A DNA stretch of 64,000 nt from Pseudotabrizicola alkalilacus (GCF_003443995.1 NZ_QWEY01000002.1:434001-498000); one strand, 5' to 3'; shown: positions 33,743-42,999, counted from the stretch's first letter. Notes: generated by a model not told the origin, from the sequence alone. A program made the numbers and translations.

Positions 33743-34088
33743 TGTCCGCATCCTCTGACGACCCATCTGCCGCCAGTTCACCCTCCAGAAACCGTTCGAA
33801 CGCGTCCAGATCGACGGGTTCGAACTGGCCAAAGCCCTGCATCCAGACGGTGGCCGCGCGCAGGGCGTCGGGTTCCAGTTTGCACCATATCACCCGCCCG
33901 CGCTTTTCGCGGCTGACAAGGCCAGCCTCGGTCAGCACGGTCAGGTGTTTGGAGATTGCGGCGAGGCTCATCTGAAAGGGTTCTGCTACGTCGGTCACCG
34001 CCATATCGTCTTCCAGCAGCATCGCCAGAATCGCCCGTCGGGTCGGGTCGGCGAGGGCGGCAAAGACGGTGGAGAGCGGATCGGTCAT
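33711..34088 (-). CDS. ArsR-family transcriptional regulator
   Basis: A 125-residue winged-helix repressor with DPLSTVFAALADPTRRAIL at the N-terminus and recognition helix MSLAAISKHLTVLTEAGL. No obvious metal-binding cysteine pair is present in the usual position, so it may sense something other than metals; such regulators often pair with SRPBCC-domain proteins. ATG 34088 is the canonical start. The last 12 or so residues (DSPGALPRTPE) and the TAG stop are encoded by the repeat at 33702-33742. Confidence 0.87.
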   Translation of the reverse strand: MTDPLSTVFAALADPTRRAILAMLLEDDMAVTDVAEPFQMSLAAISKHLTVLTEAGLVSREKRGRVIWCKLEPDALRAATVWMQGFGQFEPVDLDAFERFLEGELAADGSSEDADSPGALPRTPE

Positions 34089-34289
34089 GGGGCAAACCAT
34101 GGGCATTGTTTGCCAAAAAGGTCAACCACGCGGTTGAGGGTTTGGCAGGCTGTCGGGGCAGGCCCGGAAAATCAACTGATGAGTTGAATATGAAAATATG
34201 ATCGGATCGGGGTTTTTGGCGGCCGAGTGGTGCTGCGTGCTATTGGTAAGCATATGAATTAAAAGTAAAAAACTAAATCCCACGCTTGC

Positions 34290-34320
34290 TTGACTCGGAG
34301 CCGATGTGCCATTAGCACCG
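34290..34320 (+). promoter_or_regulatory. candidate promoter of the F0 operon
   Basis: TTGACT (34290-34295) lies in a locally AT-rich stretch upstream of atpI, with a weak -10-like element about 17 bases later. Only the -35 match is good. Confidence 0.35.
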
Positions 34321-34348
34321 CCTCAACCATATTCATGGGGGGCAAACC

Positions 34349-34687
34349 GTGTCCGACCCGCGCAATCCGTCCGATGACGCCCGGTTAAAGGTGTTGGAGG
34401 CCCGGATCGCAGCGGCAAAGGCAGCCACGGAACCGGTGCCCCATATGAAGAAAGACTATTCTCAGGCCCAAGTGGCCTGGCGGATGGTCATCGAGCTTGT
34501 GGCCGGTCTGGTGATCGGCTTTGGCATCGGATACGGACTGGATACCCTGCTGGGGACCATGCCGATATTCCTGGTGCTGTTTATCGGGTTCGGTCTGGCC
34601 GCGGGGGTGAAAACCATGCTGCGGTCGGCGAACGAGTTGCAGGAACGCCGGCTGGCCAAAGACGCAGCCGATCAGAGGGATGACTGA
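34349..34687 (+). CDS. atpI: ATP synthase protein I
   Basis: A 112-residue accessory membrane protein with two helices ([20 protein letters not shown] and [18 protein letters not shown]). It helps c-ring assembly and may take part in Mg2+ supply. The start is GTG at 34349 after GGGGGGC. Its stop overlaps atpB by eight bases. It leads the F0 operon. Confidence 0.9.
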   Translation: MSDPRNPSDDARLKVLEARIAAAKAATEPVPHMKKDYSQAQVAWRMVIELVAGLVIGFGIGYGLDTLLGTMPIFLVLFIGFGLAAGVKTMLRSANELQERRLAKDAADQRDD

Positions 34688-35444
34688 GGTGGAAGAAGAC
34701 ATACACACCAAGGATGGTGATCTGGTGTTCCATCCGATGGACCAGTTCATCGTAAAGCCGCTGTTCGGCGACGGTCCGGTGATGTGGTACACGCCGACCA
34801 ATGCGACCTTGTGGATGCTGCTGGCGGTGCTGTGCGTCGTGGCGCTGTTCGTGCTGGGCACCCGTGGTCGAGCCGTGATCCCGACCCGGCTGCAGTCGGT
34901 TGCCGAAGTGTTTTACGGCTTTATCTACAAGATGGTCGAAGATGTGACCGGCCATGACGGGGTGAAGTACTTCCCCTGGGTCATGACGCTGTTCCTGTTC
35001 ATCTTTTTCTCGAACATGCTGGCGCTGATCCCGATGTCGTTCTCGCCGACCTCGCAGATTGCCGTCACTGCGGTTCTGGGTTTTGGCGTGTTCTTTGCGG
35101 TGACCATCATCGGATTTGTCAAGAACGGCGCGCATTTCCTGGGCCTGTTCTGGATGAAGGACGCGCCGCTGTTCCTGCGCCCGATCATCGCGGTGATCGA
35201 AGTGATCTCGTACTTTGTGCGCCCGGTCAGCCATTCCATTCGTCTTGCGGGCAACATCACTGCCGGTCACGCCGTGATCAAGGTGTTTGCCGCTTTTGCC
35301 GGGATCGCGCTGATCGCGCCGGCCTCTATCCTCGCGATAACCGCCATCTATGCGCTTGAAGTGCTGGTGGCTGTGATTCAGGCCTACGTCTTTACCATCC
35401 TGACCTGTGTTTACCTCAAGGATGCGCTGCATCCGGGGCACTGA
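34680..35444 (+). CDS. atpB: F0F1 ATP synthase subunit a
   Basis: A 254-residue proton-channel subunit with five or six membrane helices. The essential arginine is in [16 protein letters not shown] (near residue 191). It lies next to the c-ring and provides the proton half-channels. It overlaps atpI; the start at 34680 keeps translational coupling. Confidence 0.96.
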   Translation: MTEVEEDIHTKDGDLVFHPMDQFIVKPLFGDGPVMWYTPTNATLWMLLAVLCVVALFVLGTRGRAVIPTRLQSVAEVFYGFIYKMVEDVTGHDGVKYFPWVMTLFLFIFFSNMLALIPMSFSPTSQIAVTAVLGFGVFFAVTIIGFVKNGAHFLGLFWMKDAPLFLRPIIAVIEVISYFVRPVSHSIRLAGNITAGHAVIKVFAAFAGIALIAPASILAITAIYALEVLVAVIQAYVFTILTCVYLKDALHPGH

Positions 35445-35494
35445 TACCGGTTCATCTCTCTCAGAAATCCAAATTCCATCGTAAGGAGCATCAC

Positions 35495-35734
35495 ATGGAA
35501 CTCGCAGCAGCAGCCGCACTTGGCAAATTCATCGGCGCCGGCATTGCAGCCATCGGTGCGGGCATCGCCGCAGTCGGCGTGGGCAATGTGGCCGCCAACT
35601 ACCTGGCAGGCGCACTGCGCAACCCGTCGGCAGCCGCCGGTCAGACCGCGACCCTGTTCATCGGTCTGGCGTTCGCCGAAGCTCTGGGCATCTTTGCCTT
35701 CCTCGTCGCCCTCCTGCTGATGTTCGCAGCCTGA
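35495..35734 (+). CDS. atpE: F0F1 ATP synthase subunit c
   Basis: A 79-residue hairpin of two glycine/alanine-rich helices. The polar loop is ALRNPSA, and the proton-carrying glutamate is in [13 protein letters not shown]. No extra sodium-binding polar residues are evident beside it, so the ring is expected to use protons. AAGGAG precedes the ATG. Confidence 0.97.
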   Translation: MELAAAAALGKFIGAGIAAIGAGIAAVGVGNVAANYLAGALRNPSAAAGQTATLFIGLAFAEALGIFAFLVALLLMFAA

Positions 35735-35817
35735 TCACCCTTTGACGTCTTGCGAAACAGGGGTGCAGCGCGCATGCGTTGCCCCCTTGAGTTTCAAAGG
35801 GTCCGATGGAGGACATG

Positions 35818-36387
35818 ATGGCTACTGAAACACTCGCAGAAGGTGTTGCACATGGTGGGGCTGCTGTCAGCTCTTGCCTTGGGCTGAACGGCAGTGCCAT
35901 CGGCATGCCGCAGCTGTGCACCGACTGGATGCCGAACCAGATCTTCTGGCTTCTGGTTGCGCTGATCGCGATTTACTTCTTTCTGTCGCGGATCGGTCTG
36001 CCGCGCATTGGCGCGGTTCTGGCCGAACGTCAGGGCACGATCAGCAATGACATTGCTGCCGCCGAAGAAATGAAGCTGCAGGCGGTTGCCGCCGAGCGGG
36101 CCTATACCGATGCGCTGGCGCAGGCGCGGACCGATGCCAACAAGATCGTGGCAGAGGCCAAGGCCGAGATCCAGAAAGATCTGGATGTGGCGCTGGCCCG
36201 GGCAGACGCCGAGATTTCGGCAAAATCTGCCGAGTCCGAGGGACGGATTGCGGAAATCCGCGCCGGTGCGATGGCGGCTGTGTCCGAGGTTGCCAAGGAT
36301 ACGGCGCAGGAACTGGTTGCGGCACTGGGTGGCTCACGCGATGCCCGCGCTGTCTCTGCGGCGGTTTCCGCCCGGCTGAAAGGGTAA
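35818..36387 (+). CDS. F0F1 ATP synthase subunit b'
   Basis: A 189-residue peripheral-stalk subunit. It has one N-terminal membrane helix ([24 protein letters not shown]) and then a long charged coiled coil. The b' form beside b is typical of photosynthetic bacteria and their alphaproteobacterial relatives. Start 35818 was chosen because GGAGG lies at 35808-35812; ATGs at 35806 and 35815 are in frame but badly spaced. Confidence 0.93.
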   Translation: MATETLAEGVAHGGAAVSSCLGLNGSAIGMPQLCTDWMPNQIFWLLVALIAIYFFLSRIGLPRIGAVLAERQGTISNDIAAAEEMKLQAVAAERAYTDALAQARTDANKIVAEAKAEIQKDLDVALARADAEISAKSAESEGRIAEIRAGAMAAVSEVAKDTAQELVAALGGSRDARAVSAAVSARLKG

Positions 36388-36391
36388 TGCG

Positions 36392-36949
36392 ATGACCAGA
36401 CTGACCACCATTTTCCTGGCACTGGCGGCAAGCCCTGCGTTTGCAGCAACCGGTCCGTTCTTCAGCCTGCGCAACTCTGATTTCGTGGTGACGATCGCTT
36501 TTATCGTCTTCATCGGAATTTTGGTTTACTTCAAGGTTCCGTCCAAGATCACCGGCATGCTTGACGCGCGCGCGGTTCAGATCAAGGCCGATCTGGAAGA
36601 GGCTCGCGCCCTGCGCGAAGAGGCAAAGGCTCTGCTGGCGTCGTATGAGCGCAAGCAGAAAGAGGTCAAGGAACAGTCGGAGCGGATCGTTGCCGCGGCC
36701 AAGGCCGAAGCAGAGGCCGCCGCGGCGCAGGCCAAGACGGATATGCACCAGTCGATTGCCCGCCGGTTGGCAGCGGCAGAGGAGCAGATTCAGGCGGCCG
36801 AAAATTCGGCGGTACGGGCTGTGCGCGAAGAGGCGATTTCGGTTGCTGTCGCCGCCGCTGGTGCAGTGTTGGCCAAACAGATGACGGCCGAGACGGCGCA
36901 AGCCTCAATCGACGCCGCCATCCAGCAGGTTGATGCCAAGCTGCACTGA
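36392..36949 (+). CDS. atpF: F0F1 ATP synthase subunit b
   Basis: A 185-residue peripheral-stalk subunit. A signal-like N-terminus (TTIFLALAASPAFAA) is followed by a membrane helix (FVVTIAFIVFIGILVYF) and a long Ala/Glu/Lys-rich coiled coil. It starts four bases after the b' gene. It is the last F0 gene; F1 genes are not nearby. Confidence 0.94.
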   Translation: MTRLTTIFLALAASPAFAATGPFFSLRNSDFVVTIAFIVFIGILVYFKVPSKITGMLDARAVQIKADLEEARALREEAKALLASYERKQKEVKEQSERIVAAAKAEAEAAAAQAKTDMHQSIARRLAAAEEQIQAAENSAVRAVREEAISVAVAAAGAVLAKQMTAETAQASIDAAIQQVDAKLH

Positions 36950-36976
36950 TCTGACCCTGAGCGTATAAATGACTAG

Positions 36977-37002
36977 AAAACCGGCCAATGGGCCGGTTTT
37001 TT
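36977..37002. terminator. bidirectional terminator shared by atpF and the GntR gene
   Basis: AAAACCGGCC-aat-GGGCCGGTTTTTT. On the plus strand it ends in T6 for the F0 operon. On the minus strand it ends in TTTTC directly after the GntR stop codon at 37004-37002, so both transcripts can end on one stem. Confidence 0.88.
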
Positions 37003-37772
37003 CATGTCCGGTTCTGTTCGTGCTGAAAGCGTTGTTGGGCAATCGCCTCATTCCGGTCGGCCCTGAGCTGATCCGACAGGGATTGCTCCACATAGGTCAG
37101 ATGCGCTTCGACCGCGGCACGGGCAGCGACAGGGTCGCGCGCTTGCAGGCCGGTGTTGATGGCGCGGTGTTGATCCAGCAGCAGCTCGCGCGTGGTGCGG
37201 TTGCGGAACATCATTTGCCGGTTGTAGAACACCCCCTGCCGCAGCAGATCATACATCGACCGCATCATGTGCAGCATGACCACGTTATGGCTGGATTCGA
37301 TGATGGCCAGATGGAATTGCGCGTCGAGCGCGGCTTCATCCGTCGGGTCACGTTTGAGATGGGCGGCTTCCATTTTCTGAAAGATCACATCAACGACCTT
37401 GAGGTCGGTGTCAGACCCGAGCCGGGCGGCGCGTTCGGCGGCCAGCCCCTCCATGTCGCGGCGAAAGGCGATGTAGTCGAACACCGCCTCGTCATGGGTG
37501 GCGAACAGCTGAACCAGCGCGCCGGAAAAGGCAGAGCCGAGGACTTCGGCGACATAGATGCCGGCACCGGCGCGGCTGGACAACAGGCCCCGCGCTTGCA
37601 GATCGGCCACCGCATCACGCAAGGAGGGGCGGGAAACGCCCAGGCGGTCAGAGAGTTCGCGTTCCGAAGGCAGCCGCTCACCGGGGCGCAGGATGCCGCG
37701 CAGGATCAGTTGCTCGATCTGGCGCACCACCGACTGGGAGAGCTTTTCGGTCTGGATCTTGGTAAAAGGCAT
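37002..37772 (-). CDS. GntR-family (FadR subfamily) transcriptional regulator
   Basis: A 256-residue regulator. The N-terminal winged helix is GERLPSERELSDRLGVSRPSLRDAVADL. The C-terminal all-helical FCD domain carries metal/ligand histidines (DAQFHLAIIESSHN and, later, AVEAHLTYVEQ). Such proteins respond to organic acids like lactate, pyruvate or glycolate. ATG 37772 (MPFTKIQ) was chosen over a longer version. No metabolic gene lies next to it. Confidence 0.9.
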   Translation of the reverse strand: MPFTKIQTEKLSQSVVRQIEQLILRGILRPGERLPSERELSDRLGVSRPSLRDAVADLQARGLLSSRAGAGIYVAEVLGSAFSGALVQLFATHDEAVFDYIAFRRDMEGLAAERAARLGSDTDLKVVDVIFQKMEAAHLKRDPTDEAALDAQFHLAIIESSHNVVMLHMMRSMYDLLRQGVFYNRQMMFRNRTTRELLLDQHRAINTGLQARDPVAARAAVEAHLTYVEQSLSDQLRADRNEAIAQQRFQHEQNRT

Positions 37773-37857
37773 GAACGCGGGCACCTGATTGGATTGGTCA
37801 GAATCTATGACCGCCGCGCGCAGCACTCAAGGCCAATCTCTGCATCTGAAAACCAAC

Positions 37858-37886
37858 AAAAAAGGACCGCCCCAAGCTGGGGCGGC
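37858..37886 (-). terminator. terminator of the OmpA-type lipoprotein gene
   Basis: The stem CCGCCCCA/TGGGGCGG (37868-37884), read on the minus strand, is followed by TCCTTTTTT. It lies about 25 bases after the stop at 37909. Confidence 0.85.
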
Positions 37887-37908
37887 CCGGTCGGCGATCG
37901 CCGGGATG

Positions 37909-38565
37909 TTACGAGGTCGGGCGGATGAGAATTTCCACGCGGCGGTTTTGCGCGCGACCCTGCGGCGTGGCGTTCGACGCGATGGGCTGATCAAAGCCGC
38001 GACCGATATTGGTGATCCGGTTGAACGGAACGCCATTCTGGGTCAGCACGGATGACACAGCCGATGCACGGCGCTGCGACAGATCGTAGTTATAGGCGGC
38101 CGAGCCGGTGTTGTCGGTGTGGCCGATCACTTCGATCCGGCTGTTGGGATAGCGGATCAGGCTTTGCGCCACCGATCCCAGATCCGAGCGCAGGTCAGGC
38201 CGCAGAGCGGTGCTGTCCACTGCGAACAGCAGATCCTGTGGCAGGTTCACGGTCAGATAGTCGCCGTTGTTGGTCACGGTCACATTCGGGTTGTTGATCG
38301 AGCTGCGCAGTTCAGCCGCCTGACGGTCGAGTGTCGCGCCGATGGCACCGCCCGCTGCCGCGCCGATCACGCCGCCGACGACTGCTTTGCGAAAGCTGTC
38401 GCTGCCGCCGCCGCTGGCACCAGCAGCAGCGCCAACGAGACCACCCATGATCGCGCCCTGTTGGGTGCGGGCGTTCGGATTGTCGGGATAGGCGTTCGGG
38501 TCAACACAAGCGGTCAGCGCCAGAAGCGAAGCCGCGGAGAAAAGAAGGGGGGTCTTAAAGGTCAT
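37909..38565 (-). CDS. OmpA-family lipoprotein with glycine-zipper segment
   Basis: A 218-residue envelope protein. A lipobox LLALTAC (Cys20) is followed by a glycine-zipper region (GGLVGAAAGASGGG and GGVIGAAAGGAIGAT, about 40-80). The C-terminal OmpA peptidoglycan-binding domain has IEVIGHTDNTGSAAYNYDLSQRRA and ends QNRRVEILI. It probably sits in the outer membrane and grips peptidoglycan, like YiaD-type lipoproteins. It is monocistronic with its own terminator. Confidence 0.92.
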   Translation of the reverse strand: MTFKTPLLFSAASLLALTACVDPNAYPDNPNARTQQGAIMGGLVGAAAGASGGGSDSFRKAVVGGVIGAAAGGAIGATLDRQAAELRSSINNPNVTVTNNGDYLTVNLPQDLLFAVDSTALRPDLRSDLGSVAQSLIRYPNSRIEVIGHTDNTGSAAYNYDLSQRRASAVSSVLTQNGVPFNRITNIGRGFDQPIASNATPQGRAQNRRVEILIRPTS

Positions 38566-38682
38566 TTCTGCCGCCTCATGAATACTATGCGTCGCGGGTC
38601 AGACCCGCCGACTGCTTGCGCAGTATACCAACGCAATGGCTCACCATACAGTTCCCATCGGGCTTGCGCAAAATTCCGCGCA

Positions 38683-39543
38683 TCACATTGCGGTGTTGGC
38701 GGCATCAGCGCGAGCGGATTCATGGGCAAGGATGGCGCGCTTGACCGGGAGACCCCAGTGATAGCCGCCCAAGGCCCCGCTCTTGCGCACCGCGCGGTGG
38801 CAGGGGATCAGCAAGCTGATCGGGTTGCGCCCGACGGCGGTGCCGACGGCGCGCACGGCCTTTGGGTGGCCGATGACGGTGGCGATGTCGCTGTAGGTGG
38901 TGACATGACCCGAGGGGATGCGCAGCAGGGCTTCCCAGACCTTGATCTGGAACGGCGCGCCGATCAGGAACAGCGGCGTATCGGCATTTTGTCCGGGGCG
39001 CGCGCCAAAGGCTTGCAGCACCCATGGTCGTAGCAGGGCGGGATCATGCACGAACTGCGCCTTTGGCCATCGGCTCAGCATGTCGTCTAACGCGGCATCT
39101 TCGCCGGTCTCAGAGGCAAAGCCGATACCGCAGATGCCGCGTTCGGTGCCGGTGACGATGGCGCGGCCAAACGGGCTGTCGAACCAGCCGTGCCGGATGG
39201 TCAGCCCCTCGCCCGCGCGGGCGAAATCGCCGGGTGTCATCGCCTCCCATGTCAGGAACAGGTCGTGCAACCGGCCAGAGCCTGACAGGCCCGCGCCGTC
39301 TGCCGCCGCCAGCGTGGTGTGACGGGTGGCGAGCAGCGATTTGGCGTGGTCGAGTGCCAGATATTGCTGATACCGCTTCGGGCTGACGCCGACCCAGGCC
39401 GAGAACACCCGTTGAAAATGCGCCGGGCTCATCCCCATCCGCTGGGCCAGAGCGTCAAGCGTCAGGCCCGGCCCGGCGGCGTCGATCTCGCGGATGGCAC
39501 GGCCGATGACGTTGTAATGATATTCGGGCGACAGGTCTGACAT
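38683..39543 (-). CDS. AraC-domain/O6-methylguanine-DNA methyltransferase fusion (Ada-like)
   Basis: A 286-residue protein. Residues about 1-105 form an AraC-type DNA-binding domain (LTLDALAQRMGMSPAHFQRVF). The C-terminal half is an alkyltransferase with active-site Cys in LIPCHRAVRKSG, within the PCHR motif. It removes O6-alkyl groups from guanine in a suicide reaction. The N-terminal zinc/Cys phosphotriester-sensing domain of true Ada is missing, so methyl-phosphotriester-triggered activation is not expected. Confidence 0.9.
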   Translation of the reverse strand: MSDLSPEYHYNVIGRAIREIDAAGPGLTLDALAQRMGMSPAHFQRVFSAWVGVSPKRYQQYLALDHAKSLLATRHTTLAAADGAGLSGSGRLHDLFLTWEAMTPGDFARAGEGLTIRHGWFDSPFGRAIVTGTERGICGIGFASETGEDAALDDMLSRWPKAQFVHDPALLRPWVLQAFGARPGQNADTPLFLIGAPFQIKVWEALLRIPSGHVTTYSDIATVIGHPKAVRAVGTAVGRNPISLLIPCHRAVRKSGALGGYHWGLPVKRAILAHESARADAANTAM

Positions 39544-39636
39544 TGCGGCTCTCCTTGGCCCTTACCCTAAGGCCGGGACCATCGCTTTGCGACCCGTTTC
39601 CTGCGGCTTTTCCCGGCTTGCGATGACGCGCGGAGT

Positions 39637-40296
39637 ATGGTGCAAACGCCTATGGTCAGACAGCTTGATTACCACGACATGCGCGCCGTCTTTACCCGGT
39701 TCCAGCAGGCGGAGCCGGAGCCGAAGGGCGAGCTGGAGCATGTGAACGCCTTTACGCTGGTGGTGGCGGTGGCGCTGTCGGCGCAGGCGACGGATATAGG
39801 GGTGAACAAGGCGACACGGGCGCTGTTTGCCATTGCCGATACGCCCGCCAAGATGCTCGCCATCGGTGAGGAGCGGCTGATGGAGTATATCAAGACCATC
39901 GGCCTCTATCGCACCAAGGCCCGGAATGTGATCAAGTTGAGCCAGATTCTGGTGGACCAGTACGGCGGCGAAGTGCCATCAAGCCGGGCGGCGCTGCAAT
40001 CTTTGCCGGGCGTCGGGCGCAAGACGGCGAATGTGGTGCTGAACATGTGGTTTCATCAACCGGCACAGGCGGTGGATACGCATATCTTTCGCGTCGGCAA
40101 CCGATCCGGCATCTGCCCCGGCCGCGATGTCGATGTGGTGGAGCGCGCGATTGAGGACAATGTGCCGGCGGAATTTCAGCATCACGCGCATCACTGGCTT
40201 ATCCTGCATGGTCGGTATATCTGCGTCGCGCGCAAACCCAAATGCGGTATCTGCCCGATCCGGGACTGGTGCCTTTACGAGGATAAAACCGAATGA
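39637..40296 (+). CDS. nth: endonuclease III
   Basis: A 219-residue base-excision-repair DNA glycosylase/AP lyase for oxidised pyrimidines. The helix-hairpin-helix is LPGVGRKTANVV with the catalytic lysine. The catalytic aspartate is in AVDTHIFRV. The [4Fe-4S] cysteines follow the exact C-x6-C-x2-C-x5-C spacing at the C-terminus. ATG 39637 or 39652 may be used. The stop overlaps the kinase gene start by ATGA. Confidence 0.96.
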   Translation: MVQTPMVRQLDYHDMRAVFTRFQQAEPEPKGELEHVNAFTLVVAVALSAQATDIGVNKATRALFAIADTPAKMLAIGEERLMEYIKTIGLYRTKARNVIKLSQILVDQYGGEVPSSRAALQSLPGVGRKTANVVLNMWFHQPAQAVDTHIFRVGNRSGICPGRDVDVVERAIEDNVPAEFQHHAHHWLILHGRYICVARKPKCGICPIRDWCLYEDKTE

Positions 40297-41276
40297 AAAC
40301 GTATCAGGTCGTCGGTATCGGCAATGCCATCGTGGATGTCTTTGCCCAGTCGGATGACAGCTTTCTGGAGCTGATGGGCATCGAAAAAGGCATCATGCAG
40401 CTGGTGGAGCGTGAGCGCGGCGAATTGCTGTACGCTGCGATGAAAGACCGCAAGCAGGCGCCGGGCGGATCGGTGGCCAATACGTTGGCGGGATTGGGTA
40501 ATCTGGGGCTGACCACCGGCTTTATCGGGCGGGTGCATGACGATGCGCTTGGCCGGTTCTATGCCAAGGCGATGGATGACAACGGCACCAGCTTTGTGAA
40601 TGCGCCGGTGCCGGGGGGCGAATTGCCGACCTCGCGCTCGATGATCTTTGTGTCGCCCGATGGCGAGCGGTCGATGAACACCTATCTGGGGATTTCGTCG
40701 GAACTTGGCCCCGAGGATGTGGCGGATGAGGTGGCGGGGCAGGCCGAGATCCTGTTCCTTGAGGGTTATCTTTACGACAAGCCCAAGGGGAAACAGGCCT
40801 TTGAACGGGCGGCGCAGCTGTGCCGGGCCAATGGCGGCAAAGCGGGCATCGCTCTGTCAGATCCGTTCTGCGTGGACCGGCACCGCGACGGGTTCCGCCG
40901 TCTGGTCAAGGAGTTGGACTACGTCATCGGCAACGAGCACGAGTGGGAATCGCTGTACCAGACCGACCTGAGCACCGCGCTGGAACAGGCGGCACAGGAT
41001 TCGGGGCTGGTGGTCTGCACGCGGTCTGGTCACGATGTCATTCTGGTGCGGGGCGAAGAGCAGGCTGTGGCACCGGTCAAGCGGATCGTGCCCGTCGATG
41101 CGACCGGGGCGGGCGATCTGTTCGCCGCAGGGTTTATCTATGGCGTGGCAACGGGGCAGAGCCTTGCCACCTCAGGTCGGATGGGCTGTGTAGCGGCGGC
41201 AGAGGTGATCAGCCATTTTGGGGCGCGGCCAGAGGCGGATCTGAAAGCACTGTTCCGGCGTGAAGGGCTGATCTGA
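40293..41276 (+). CDS. adenosine kinase, PfkB (ribokinase) family
   Basis: A 327-residue sugar/nucleoside kinase with GIGNAIVDVF at the N-terminus. The substrate-binding GGSVANTLAGL follows, and the PfkB signature VDATGAGDLFAAGFIYG carries the catalytic Asp. Alphaproteobacterial members of this subgroup are annotated as adenosine kinases. It is translationally coupled to nth. Its last 68 bases overlap the converging unknown gene. Confidence 0.85.
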   Translation: MKTYQVVGIGNAIVDVFAQSDDSFLELMGIEKGIMQLVERERGELLYAAMKDRKQAPGGSVANTLAGLGNLGLTTGFIGRVHDDALGRFYAKAMDDNGTSFVNAPVPGGELPTSRSMIFVSPDGERSMNTYLGISSELGPEDVADEVAGQAEILFLEGYLYDKPKGKQAFERAAQLCRANGGKAGIALSDPFCVDRHRDGFRRLVKELDYVIGNEHEWESLYQTDLSTALEQAAQDSGLVVCTRSGHDVILVRGEEQAVAPVKRIVPVDATGAGDLFAAGFIYGVATGQSLATSGRMGCVAAAEVISHFGARPEADLKALFRREGLI

Positions 41277-41976
41277 CGCCAGCCGCATGTAGCCACATTG
41301 CGTCGATCCGGTCGATTTCGGCCGGATCAAAACGGTCGGCCTCTTTCCAGTATTTGCCCGAAGGTACAACATAACCCAGCTCTGCCTCACGTTTCAGGGC
41401 GGCTTGGGTCAGGCTTGGGTCAAAGGGTTGAGGCTCCCGGGTAAACAGTTTCGTGCGATCTGTGCGGGGAAAGATCAGGCGGCTTTGTGCCGCGTCTGAC
41501 AGATTCACCACCGCACAACCCGCTTGCGCCGCCAGCACCATGAACCGCGCCGATTTCGCCTCCAGCGAGCGCAGGGTGATGTCGGGGCGCAGAGGGTCAG
41601 CCGTGCCGGTGCCGTAGAAATGCGTGTGGCCGGTGGCAGGATAGACCATATCGCAACCGACAAAGCCGATGACATCGGGGCGCAGCGCGCCAAGCGCCCA
41701 ATAGGCGGCGGTAAAGGCCATGGTGCCGCCCGCATAGACAAAGCCACCGAGCGCGTTTTGCAGCGGGACATAATCGGCCGAGGTCACGATCTGCTGACCG
41801 TGGGCGGGGTGTGCGGGCCGCCGCTCCGGCGGAAAGTCATCCGGGTGGATCAGCACATCCCAGTCGGGCCGCACCTGCCAGGCGTTGTTGATGACGACCA
41901 AAGTTGCGTTATCCTTGGCCCAGCCTTGTGCCGCCAAAACGCCGGGGCCAGACCCCATGATGATCACTGCCCGCAT
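41209..41976 (-). CDS. conserved hypothetical protein, nucleotide/sugar-binding-like
   Basis: A 255-residue cytoplasmic protein beginning MRAVIIMGSGPGVLAAQGW. Rossmann-like strands and glycines follow, then FVGCDMVYPATGHTHFYGTG and PLRPDITLRSLEAKSARF. It vaguely resembles DUF115/MAF-like or glycan-related proteins, but no family can be named with confidence. Its 3' end overlaps the adenosine kinase gene by 68 bases on the opposite strand. It lies downstream of a sulfotransferase gene in the same direction, so the two may be an operon. Confidence 0.7.
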   Translation of the reverse strand: MRAVIIMGSGPGVLAAQGWAKDNATLVVINNAWQVRPDWDVLIHPDDFPPERRPAHPAHGQQIVTSADYVPLQNALGGFVYAGGTMAFTAAYWALGALRPDVIGFVGCDMVYPATGHTHFYGTGTADPLRPDITLRSLEAKSARFMVLAAQAGCAVVNLSDAAQSRLIFPRTDRTKLFTREPQPFDPSLTQAALKREAELGYVVPSGKYWKEADRFDPAEIDRIDAMWLHAAGVRSALHAGTVLSDPPLAAPQNG

Positions 41977-42039
41977 TGACCGCCCCCATTTCTGCTGCGC
42001 AGCAACCTAGGGCAGCCAACCGGCAAAGCCATAGCAAAG

Positions 42040-42873
42040 TCAGTCGCCCAGCTTGGCGTGAACCTCATCCAGATCAATCTGGCCAATGGGCAGCTTGTTG
42101 CCCGGATTGTCGAAATCATATTTGAACAACTGGAAATCGCGTTTGTAGATTTCCCAGACCAGATGCCGCGACAGATCGTCGAAATACTCCTCGACCGGAT
42201 GCGCGCGTTTCGGGCCGTGTCCTTCGCTTTCGTTGAAGCGGGGAATTTTCTTCAGATCGACCGCGTGCTTGTGCCTGGTCTTGTCCAGCACCACCTGCAT
42301 GCCGTCGTTGAACATCTCTGTATAAAAGATGTGGTCGTAGCGGCCGCCATTGACGATAAAGGTCGAAATATGGCCCGACATCGCCGACCAGTGAATGTCA
42401 GGCTCCATCGGTTTGCGCCAGCGGATGGTGTCGCGGGCAAAGAGCAGAAAACGGCGGAAACTCTTGATCTGGTCAAAGTCGAAATCCGTCTCGGGGCTGC
42501 CCACCTCGACCCCGTATTTCTGCGCCAGCTGCGGCACCAGATTGCCGCGATAGCGTTTGCCGTTGCGCTGAATGCCGCAAATCTTGTCAAAGAATGACGA
42601 CAGGATGCGCTGATAGGGGTTGCGCACGCAGGTAAAGGCAAAGGATTTATGCGCCTTGACGTTGCGCTCGATCAGCGGCTGGCTGTCGTCTTGCGCCCAT
42701 TTGTGCAAGCCGTTTTTCGAATCGTGAATATCGCCGTCAAAAAACGTGCCATGGTCGGAGTAATACATGATCTGCCCGATTGTCGAACAGGCGCATTTCG
42801 GGACCACCCGATACACCATGCTTTCGCTTTCCGTCATCCAGGTGCCGGGAAAACCCATATCAAACTGCTCCAT
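42040..42873 (-). CDS. sulfotransferase-family protein
   Basis: About 277 residues. The PAPS-binding 5' loop is VVPKCACSTIGQIM and the 3'-phosphate motif is CVRNPYQRILSSFF, the pattern of carbohydrate-type sulfotransferase family 2. It should transfer sulfate from PAPS to a glycan or similar acceptor. The start is uncertain: ATG 42873, ATG 42858 (better spaced from GGAG) and TTG 42921 are possible. It is divergent from the glycosyltransferase gene at 43000, suggesting a shared surface-polysaccharide role (inference). Confidence 0.85.
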   Translation of the reverse strand: MEQFDMGFPGTWMTESESMVYRVVPKCACSTIGQIMYYSDHGTFFDGDIHDSKNGLHKWAQDDSQPLIERNVKAHKSFAFTCVRNPYQRILSSFFDKICGIQRNGKRYRGNLVPQLAQKYGVEVGSPETDFDFDQIKSFRRFLLFARDTIRWRKPMEPDIHWSAMSGHISTFIVNGGRYDHIFYTEMFNDGMQVVLDKTRHKHAVDLKKIPRFNESEGHGPKRAHPVEEYFDDLSRHLVWEIYKRDFQLFKYDFDNPGNKLPIGQIDLDEVHAKLGD

Positions 42874-42999
42874 TCCTGCCGGGCTTGGGCGCCCGGTGCA
42901 TTCTTGCGGCGAGATTTGCAAATAAACTCTGTCGTTTCAACGTGTGATAAAGCTATTTAGAGAAACAGTGACTCAGCCGCCTCGGGGACCGTCGCCAAT

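Noticed and set aside
34349-36949. Missing F1 genes after the F0 genes as a sign of a broken operon
   Set aside because: Separate F0 and F1 operons are normal in this bacterial group, and all five F0-related genes look intact.
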